Source of the DNA: Petaurus breviceps papuanus
Lineage: Eukaryota > Chordata > Mammalia > Diprotodontia > Petauridae
NCBI GenBank assembly: GCA_028583685.1
Contig: JAMXIF010000043.1
Span: 6,291,796-6,355,795, forward strand
DNA length: 64,000 nucleotides
Direction of reading: 5' to 3'
The position numbers and the translations under genes were made by a program. Positions 57,680 to 64,000 of this stretch are shown here, piece by piece. Every line of letters begins with the position of its first letter. The first letter of the stretch is position 1. Under the pieces are notes generated by a model. It was not told the DNA's origin. It worked only from the letters and a program-made list of their open reading frames with translations, and did no database searches.

Positions 57680-58105
57680 CCCCCACAATCTGGCTCCTAA
57701 CTAATTTTCTAGGCATATTTCCCATTTTTTTATCCTAAACTTTCCACTGCAGCCAAATTGTTTACTCTGTATTCCCTAATTGAACAAATTCTTCCCTGCA
57801 TTAGAGTTGTAATACAATTTCTTTCCCCTACCTGAAATACACTCCCTTGCCTCTCTGTCCATCAAAATTCTTCTCCTCAAAAGCTAATATCAATGACCAG
57901 ACCAGCCTCATGTGATCTCTCCCTTCTCTGAACATATGGCCTGTTTTGTTTTGTTTTCCCTCTGCTACTTACATATTATTTTTGCATGTAAGAGACCATG
58001 TTTTAGTAATTTTTATATTTTTATGCCCTATCCTCCTACAGCCAGAGTGCTGAACAAAGCACATTACAAATAGTAGGAGCTTAATGAATGTTAAGTAATG
58101 ATCAC
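57680..58105 (+). mobile_element. L2-clade LINE 3' portion
   Basis: Sense L2: cccctacctgaaatacactc, atcaaaattcttctcctcaa, gtgctgaacaaagcacatta and taggagcttaatgaatgtta. Confidence 0.7.
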
Positions 58106-58230
58106 AGTATTTTGGATTTCAGGACTTTCAGGCTTCAGATATGAAAATGATTTGCTCCCAGAAAAAAAGTTGAATTATCTTGAAAGAACAAAAGAGAATG
58201 TGCTTGTTAGGAGATTTTGGTGCTCTGTCT

Positions 58231-58375
58231 TATTTTTTTTTAAAGAATGTTATTTTATTTTTCTACAATTACATGTAAAAAACACTTTAACTTCATTTTT
58301 TATAATTTTTGAGTTCCAAATTCTTTCTCCCTCCCTCCCTTCCCCCTCCTTGAGAAGGTAAGCAATTTTATATAG

Positions 58376-58413
<38 letters not shown>

Positions 58414-59078
58414 GTCATGCAAAATATATTTCTATAATAGCCATATTACAAAAGTTAACACAGACAAAAAAAAACAATAAAAATAAAGCAAAAAAATAGT
58501 ATGCTTCATTTTGCATTCAGAATCTATCAGTTCTTTCTCTGGAAGTAGATAGCATTTTTCATCTTTTTTTTTTTTTAAGCAATTGGAGTTAAGTAACTTG
58601 CTCAAGGTTACATGGCCAGTTATTTCTGGGTGTGGTGCTAAGTATCTGAGCCCAGATTTGATCCCCAGGTCATCCCAACACTGGAGCTAGTGCTCTTACT
58701 TGCTGTGCTACCTGGCCGCCCCAAATCAAGCCAGTCATTCTCTTTTATTAATTCATTTATTTTTAAGCAATTGGGGTTAAGTAACTTGCTCAAGGTTACA
58801 CGACCAGGTGTTTCTGGGTGGGTGCTAAGTGTCTGAGACCGAATTCGATCCTCAGGTCATCCCGACACTGGGGCCGGTGCTCTTACTTGCTGTGCTACCT
58901 GGCCACCCCCTAGCATTTTTCATCTTAAAACCTTTGAAACTGTCTTGGATGATTGTATTGCTGAGGAAGGCTAAGACATTCACAGTTGATTATCATACAA
59001 TCTTGCTGCTACCATGTGTGTACAATGATATCCTGGCTCTTCTCATTTCACTTTGCATCAATTCATATGTACTTTAAG
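58231..59078 (-). mobile_element. L1 3' end, antisense, carrying a SINE dimer
   Basis: L1 3' UTR in minus orientation. A poly(T) at 58,231-58,242 marks its 3' end. Landmarks on the plus strand are ttttgagttccaaattcttt, tatcagttctttctctggaa and ttgtattgctgaggaaggct. An (AT)n microsatellite lies at 58,377-58,412, and a SINE dimer interrupts at 58,566-58,910. It abuts the 3' poly(A) of the HAL1 at 59,082. The 5' truncation is typical of L1 insertions. Confidence 0.85.
58566..58910 (-). repeat. Dimeric WSINE-like SINE, copy 2
   Basis: Two SINE monomers head to tail in minus orientation (58,566-58,722 and about 58,766-58,910) joined by a ~43-bp linker. The whole pair is flanked by an exact 16-bp duplication, TAGCATTTTTCATCTT (58,550-58,565 and 58,911-58,926). 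Monomer order and diagnostic differences match the dimer at 16,008-16,302. The two aligned monomers show that they are not recent tandem copies of each other. Confidence 0.88.
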
Positions 59079-59889
59079 AATAATATTTTTTTTAAATTTG
59101 TTTTTAGTTTTTCACATTCATTTCTACAAGATTTTCAGTTACAAATTTTCTCCCCATCTTTTCCCTCCCCCTCCCCAAGAGAGCTAGCCTACTGAGTACC
59201 CCTTCCCCCAATCTTCTCTCTCTTAAATCCTTCCCCATACCCCCTCTAATTTTCTAGAAGGGCAAGATGGATTTCTTTCCCCAGTGCCTATATATCTTAT
59301 TTCCCAGTTGCATGTAAAAAATAAATATTTTAACATTTGTTTTTAAAACTTTGATTTCCAAATTCTTTGTTTTCTTTGCTCCTCACCCACCCCCACTGGG
59401 AAGATAAGCAATTCAATATAGGTTGTATATGTGTAGTTATGCAAAACGTTTCCATAGTAGTTATATTGTGGAAGATTAATTATATTTCCCTCCATCCTAT
59501 CCCATGCCCCACTATTTTCTACTTTGACCCTGTCCCTTTTCAAAAGTATGTGTTTACTACCCGCTCCCCCATCTGTCCTCCCTTCTATTGTGCCCCCCTT
59601 TTATCCCCTTCTCCCCTACTTTCCTGTAAAATGAGATACCCAAATGAGTGTGTATTTTATTCCCTCCTTAAGCCAAATTCAATGAGAGTAAAGTTGACCC
59701 ATTCCCTTTCACCTTCCTGCTCTTCCTCTCCATTGTAACAGTTTTCTCTTGCCTCTCTTATATGAGATAATTTACCCAATTCTATCTCTCCTTTTCTCCT
59801 TCTCTCATTATATTTCTCTCTCACCTCTTAATTTTATTTTTTAGATATCATCCCTTCCTATTCAACTGATCCTGTGACCTCTATCTATG

Positions 59890-60006
59890 GTTATGTGTAC
59901 ATATATATACACACACATATGTATTTATACATACATATACCCTCCTATACATACATATATGTATACGTACACACACACACATATATACACACACACACAC
60001 ATATAT
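59890..60006. repeat. CA/TA simple repeat within HAL1
   Basis: Mixed (CA)n, (TA)n and ATAC units, at the position matching the TG/TA run at 410-446 in the other HAL1. Confidence 0.85.
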
Positions 60007-60231
60007 ATTCTCTTCAACTAATCTCATACTGAGAAAAGTCTCATGAGTTACAATCATCATTTTTCCATGTAGGAATGTATATAGTTCAACTTTAATAAGT
60101 TTCATATGATTTCTTTTTCCTGTTTATCTTCTCATGCTTCTTGTATTTCAAATTTCTTGTATTTGCTTCTTGTATTTCAAAGTCAAATTTTCTGTTCAGC
60201 TCTGGATTTTTAATCAACAATACTTGAAAAG

Positions 60232-60398
60232 GGGGTGGCCAGGTGGTGCAGTGAGTAAGAGCGCCAGCCCCAGAGTTGGGAGACTGGGGTCAGTTCTGGG
60301 CTCAGATACTTAACACCCACACAAAATAACTGGCCATGTAACCTTGAGCAAGTTACTTAACCCTGATTGCTTTAAAAAAAAAAAAGAAAAGAAAAAAG
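60232..60398 (+). repeat. WSINE-like SINE inserted in HAL1
   Basis: Full-length, antisense to HAL1, flanked by the exact 13-bp duplication AATACTTGAAAAG (60,219-60,231 and 60,399-60,411). It carries the aaataactggccatgtaac signature of the second-monomer subfamily. Confidence 0.95.
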
Positions 60399-61734
60399 AA
60401 TACTTGAAAAGCCTCTATTTCACTGAATGACCATATTTTCCCCTGAAGCATTATACTCAGTTTTGCTGGATAGGTGATTCTTGGTTTTAATCTTAGCTCC
60501 TTTGACCTCCGGATCATATTCCAAGCCCTTTGATCCCTTAGTGTAGAAGCTGCTAGATCTTGTGTTTCCACAGTATTCAAATTGTTTCTTCCTGGCAGCT
60601 TGTAATAATTTCTCCTTGACCTGGGAACTCTTAAATTTGGCTATGATATTCCTAGGAGTTTTCTTTTGGGGATCTTTTCCAAGAAGTGAATTCATACAAA
60701 TTCTATTTTGCTGTATGGTTCTAGAATATCAGGGCAATTTTCCTTGAGAATTTCTTGAAGGATGATTTCTAGGCTCTTTTTTTGATCATGTCTTTCAGGT
60801 AATCCAATAATTTTTAAGTGATCTCTCCTGGATTTTCCAGGTCAGTGGTTTTTTCCAATGAGATATTTCATGCTGCTTTCTATTTTTTCATTTGTTTGGA
60901 TCTGTTTTATAGTATCTTGATTTCTCATAAAGTCATTAGCTTCCATTTGCTCTAATCTAATTTTGAAGGAATTATTATCTTCAGTGAGCTTTTGAAATTC
61001 CCTTTCTATCTGGGCAATTCTACTTTTTAAGGCATTCTTCTCCTCATTGGCTTTTTGTGCCTCTTTTGCCATTTGAGTTAGCCTATTTTTTAAGGTGTTA
61101 TTTTCTTCAGTATTTTGGGGGGCAGCCACCACACTTCCTTCACCTCTCACCCCAGGGGCAGGGGCTGGACCATGCTCTTTAATCACCCAGTTCCACAGAG
61201 TTCCCCACTGACCTTTTACTTTCACTTTGGCATTTATGGGTTGAGAAGTCAGGAAACTGCCAGAGCTGTGGGTGATTCACTCTCCTGAAGTCTGCTCTGG
61301 CAGTCTGGGCCACTGGTCAGGGCCGCGCCAGGGTTGAAACAGTCCAGTTCACACAAGACTCTGCATGGCTCCCAGTTTGGTGGATGAGATAGAACATTTC
61401 TGTGGGCTTGCCAGGCTGCCTTCAGTGGGAGATTTTTTTCTCTCTGTCACTTTGTGGGTTCTGTAGCTCTGACATTTTACAGGTATTGGAGGTGGTTGGA
61501 GTGGAGTTCTGCCACCTAGTGCTCTGTTGTACAGGGCTTTAAACTGAAATTTGATAAAAAGAAAGAAAATTGATGAGAAATATAAGGGATCCTGTAATGG
61601 GTGGTGCTAGGGTAAGATTGATGGTCAGTCTTTGAACTTACAGCAGTAGAGCAGTATGCTGTGCCTGAAAAAGGGACCTAAATCTGACCCCCAGGAAGAT
61701 CAAAGGACAAAAGAAGAGTCCCAGTGATTACAAT

Positions 61735-61905
61735 ATTTTCATAACACTTTCTCCAATGACCAAAAAAGAAACTGGAAATCAAATGAATGCTTCTTGATTT
61801 TTTAATAGCTAAGCAAATTGTGATATGTGAATGCAAATATCATTGTGCTGAAAGAAATAACAAATATGAGGAATTCCAAGAGAAATATTAAAGTACATCA
61901 CCATC
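61735..61905 (+). mobile_element. L1 ORF2 C-terminal fragment
   Basis: Degenerate sense L1: aagcaaattgtgatatgtga, atgcaaatatcattgtgctg, then ggaattccaagagaaatatt. Confidence 0.55.
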
Positions 61906-62100
61906 ATCATTATAGAATTATAGATGTAGGGCTAAGAGATCATCTGACTGCCTCATCCATAAAATGAAGAAACAGAGGCTTCTTCATAACTCTCCTTTTA
62001 TGTAATACTTTGTAAAGAGTTTTGCATATATGTTTTCATTGTACACTCACAACAATTTTGTGGGGTTGGGTACCACTATTATTGTCATTTTACAGATAAG
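61905..62100 (-). repeat. MIR-type CORE-SINE pieces, antisense
   Basis: Contains ctaagagatcatctgactgc, actttgtaaagagttttgca and tgtcattttacagataagt. Confidence 0.6.
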
Positions 62101-62104
62101 TAAA

Positions 62105-63046
62105 ATGATACATGTTCTATGACCTAGTTATGCCACTGCTAGTCTTACAACCAAAGGATATCAAAGAAAGTGGGGAAAAATATCCTATATGCACAGAAAT
62201 ATTTATAGCAGCTCTTTTTGTAGTAACCAAAAAACTGGAAACTATAGAGAAATCCATCAACTGAGGAATGACTGAATCAACTGTGGTATAGAAATATGAA
62301 TAGAAAATTATTACACTATAAGCAATAAAGAAATAGATCATTTCAAAGAAACATGGAAGCCCTTATATGAACTGATATAGAGTGAACTAAGCAAAATAAG
62401 AAAAATGATTTATACTTTATAAATGAACTTTTAAAATGAACAATTTTGAAGATTTTAAAGTTGAAGAATGAAATGAGCAGATAGGGAAGAACTGATTTAT
62501 AAAATAACATCAAAGCTGTAAAGACAAATAACTCTGAAAGCTGTGGGACCATGATTATTCATGATTCCAGAGGATGGAAGATGCTGCATGCTATCCACCT
62601 CTTACCAGGGAGATGATGAATTTAAGATACAGAATCACACACATACACAAACATGCACACACACACTCACATATATATGTGGAAACATAAATATACACAT
62701 GTACATATATGTATATATTTATATACAGTCAAGAAGGGATTTGTTTTGCTCGACTATCAATATTTGTTACAATGAAATTATTTTTATTTTGTTTTATTTT
62801 TCAAACAGAGATGGGACGGGAAAAAAACTTCTCTTATTTAAAATAATACTTTAAAAGTGGAGAGTTTGGAAGGTTACAGGTGTGAAATACCATTGTATTC
62901 TTAGTTTTGCTTAATTGCTTTAATTGGTTACAAGAAAGCTTTCATGGTATGGATATGGGTATGGTTATGGGGTATGGATAATCTGGAAATGTTTATAATG
63001 TAACAACAAAACATATCAATAAAACTTAAAAAAAAAAAAAGAAAAA
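62105..63046 (+). mobile_element. L1 ORF2 C-terminus and 3' UTR
   Basis: Sense L1, 5'-truncated. Shows aaaatatcctatatgcacag, atttatagcagctctttttg, gaaatccatcaactgaggaa and the ORF2-end segment tacactataagcaataaaga; then a 3' UTR with CA/TA simple repeats (62,636-62,725) and a tail at 63,018-63,046 (aataaaacttaaaaaaaa). Frames broken. Confidence 0.85.
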
Positions 63047-63128
63047 CTGAGACTCAATGAGATTAAGTTAATTTCTCAAAGTCACAATGCTAACAAGTGT
63101 CCATGACTGGGTACAAGCCCCTGTCCTC

Positions 63129-64000
63129 TTTTTTTTTTAATTCAATTTTTAATTTATTAATTTCTTTGTTTCCTTTTAGTTTACAGGATTCAATTCCACA
63201 ATTCCTTGAATTTCACATTTTTTTCCCCTCCTTCCCCACCCCCCCCCATGGCGTCTTATAATCAAGTATAGGATCTGTAAATACTTTCACATTATACAAT
63301 GGTCAGGTTATAAGGATGGATTATACCAGCTGGAATGAAAAATGGTAAAGAGGACATAAAATCAAATAAGAGAATGAAAAAGATCAGGTATTTTGCTTCC
63401 ACCTGGATATAAATGTAGTTCTTTCTAGTTCTTTCTCTGGATGCACGTTTTTCTCTCCATCATGAGTCTTTTGGGATTGACTTATATCCCTGCATTGTTG
63501 AGAAGAATCCAGTCTATCAAAGTTGGTCATCACACATATGTTGTGTATGTAATTGTGTACAAATTCCTCCTGGTTCTACTCTTCTCACTCAGCATCAGTT
63601 CTTTTAAGCCTCTCCAGGTAAATATGAAGACCGCCTGCTCCCCATTTCTTATAGCGCAATAATATTCCATAACATGCATATACCACAACTTGTTCAGCCA
63701 TTCCCCAATTGATGGGCACCCCCTTAATTTCCAATTCTTTGCCACAACAAAAAGAGCTGCTATAAACATTTTTGTACATATGGGTCTTTCTCCCATTTCT
63801 ATGATCTCTTTGGGATATAACCCTAGGAGTGGTATTGCTGGATCAAAGGGTATGAAAGTATTTATATCCCTTTGGGCATAGTTCCAGATTGCTTTCCAGA
63901 AAGGCTGGATCAGTTCACAACTCCACCAACAATGCATTAGTGTTCCAGTTTGCCCACATCCTCTCCAGCATTTGTCATTTTCCTGTTTTGTCATCTTAGC
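63129..64000 (-). mobile_element. L1, antisense, ORF2 C-terminus running off the window
   Basis: L1 3' UTR and ORF2 end in minus orientation. The 3' poly(A) is the T run at 63,129-63,138. From 63,994 down to 63,530 one frame stays open for 154 codons and ends in a stop. It holds CWRGCGQTGTLMHCWWSCEL (the CCHC-like C-terminal motif of ORF2), PFDPAIPLLGLYPKE, CTKMFIAALFVVAKNW and WLNKLWYMHVMEYYCAIRNG. This C-terminal domain binds nucleic acid in working L1. Upstream parts lie outside the window. The open frame suggests a younger copy than the other L1 pieces here. Confidence 0.92.

Larger units (their letters stand above)
59082..61545 (-). mobile_element. HAL1 (half-L1), nearly complete copy
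   Basis: About 2.46 kb including a SINE insertion, in minus orientation. From 5' to 3': a candidate 5' UTR (61,545 to about 61,226), an ORF1 relic (61,225 to about 60,150), a long 3' UTR and a poly(A) at about 59,084. ORF1 shows the L1 ORF1 layout: a heptad-rich coiled coil (NTLKNRLTQMAKEAQKANEE onward), an RNA-recognition domain (RRDHLKIIGLPE, TPRNIIAKFKSS), and the C-terminal domain (LRDQRAWNMI, KPRITYPAKLS). At least two frameshifts separate these, and the coiled-coil frame has no upstream ATG, only a GTG at 61,225. No ORF2 follows, as in HAL1. A WSINE sits at 60,232-60,398. Confidence 0.8.

Noticed and set aside
1-64000. CRISPR arrays, bacterial operons, riboswitches or rRNA
   Set aside because: Nothing of the kind is present; the repeats are interspersed eukaryotic elements and microsatellites.

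Overview
The window looks like a piece of an Australian marsupial nuclear genome, intergenic or deep intronic. This rests on repeat families recognised by eye: tRNA-derived SINEs of the WSINE/WALLSI type, the MAR1 SINE with its RTE-like tail, CORE-SINEs (MIR/THER1), old CR1/L3 and L2 LINEs, L1 and HAL1 (half-L1) elements, hAT-Charlie fragments and several solo LTRs. No host protein-coding gene could be supported. Most open reading frames are short accidental frames or relics of LINE proteins. No library search was possible, so family names come from recognised sequence and protein motifs.

Layout. 1-1,302: a SINE tail, then the 3' half of a HAL1. 1,325-2,613: a solo LTR with an exact 5-bp target duplication. 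2,619-6,570: a MIR, an antisense L2 and a decayed antisense L1 (endonuclease relic). 7,235-10,431: L2 and CR1 pieces with MIR, SINE and MAR1 insertions. 12,563-14,243: MAR1 and a CR1 split by a MAR1 and a MIR. 15,060-20,700: a long L2 (endonuclease to 3' end) with L1 and dimeric-SINE insertions, then a CR1 with readable reverse-transcriptase motifs, then an antisense L2. 21,455-23,430: an L1 3' end, an antisense L2 split by a 533-bp solo LTR, and an L2 3' end. 23,430-32,070: sparse repeats, two long antisense CR1 copies, MAR1 and SINEs, and a possible LTR. 32,100-34,650: a short SINE, an odd repeat with a poly-G run, and an antisense L2. 34,920-46,040: largely unassigned sequence, holding a second copy of the first solo LTR (inside a MIR), an L1 3' end, a hAT-Charlie element and purine tracts. 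46,040-58,105: a few LTR-like segments, SINEs, an L2, a CR1, an element with inverted ends and a nested SINE pair. 58,230-64,000: an L1 3' end carrying a dimeric SINE, a nearly complete HAL1, and more L1 including an ORF2 C-terminus that runs to the window edge.

Nothing here forms an operon or a working system. The informative content is the insertion order of the repeats, two SINE dimers each inserted as one unit, a nearly complete HAL1, a repeat with inverted ends, and a few non-repetitive blocks that could be regulatory or exonic.
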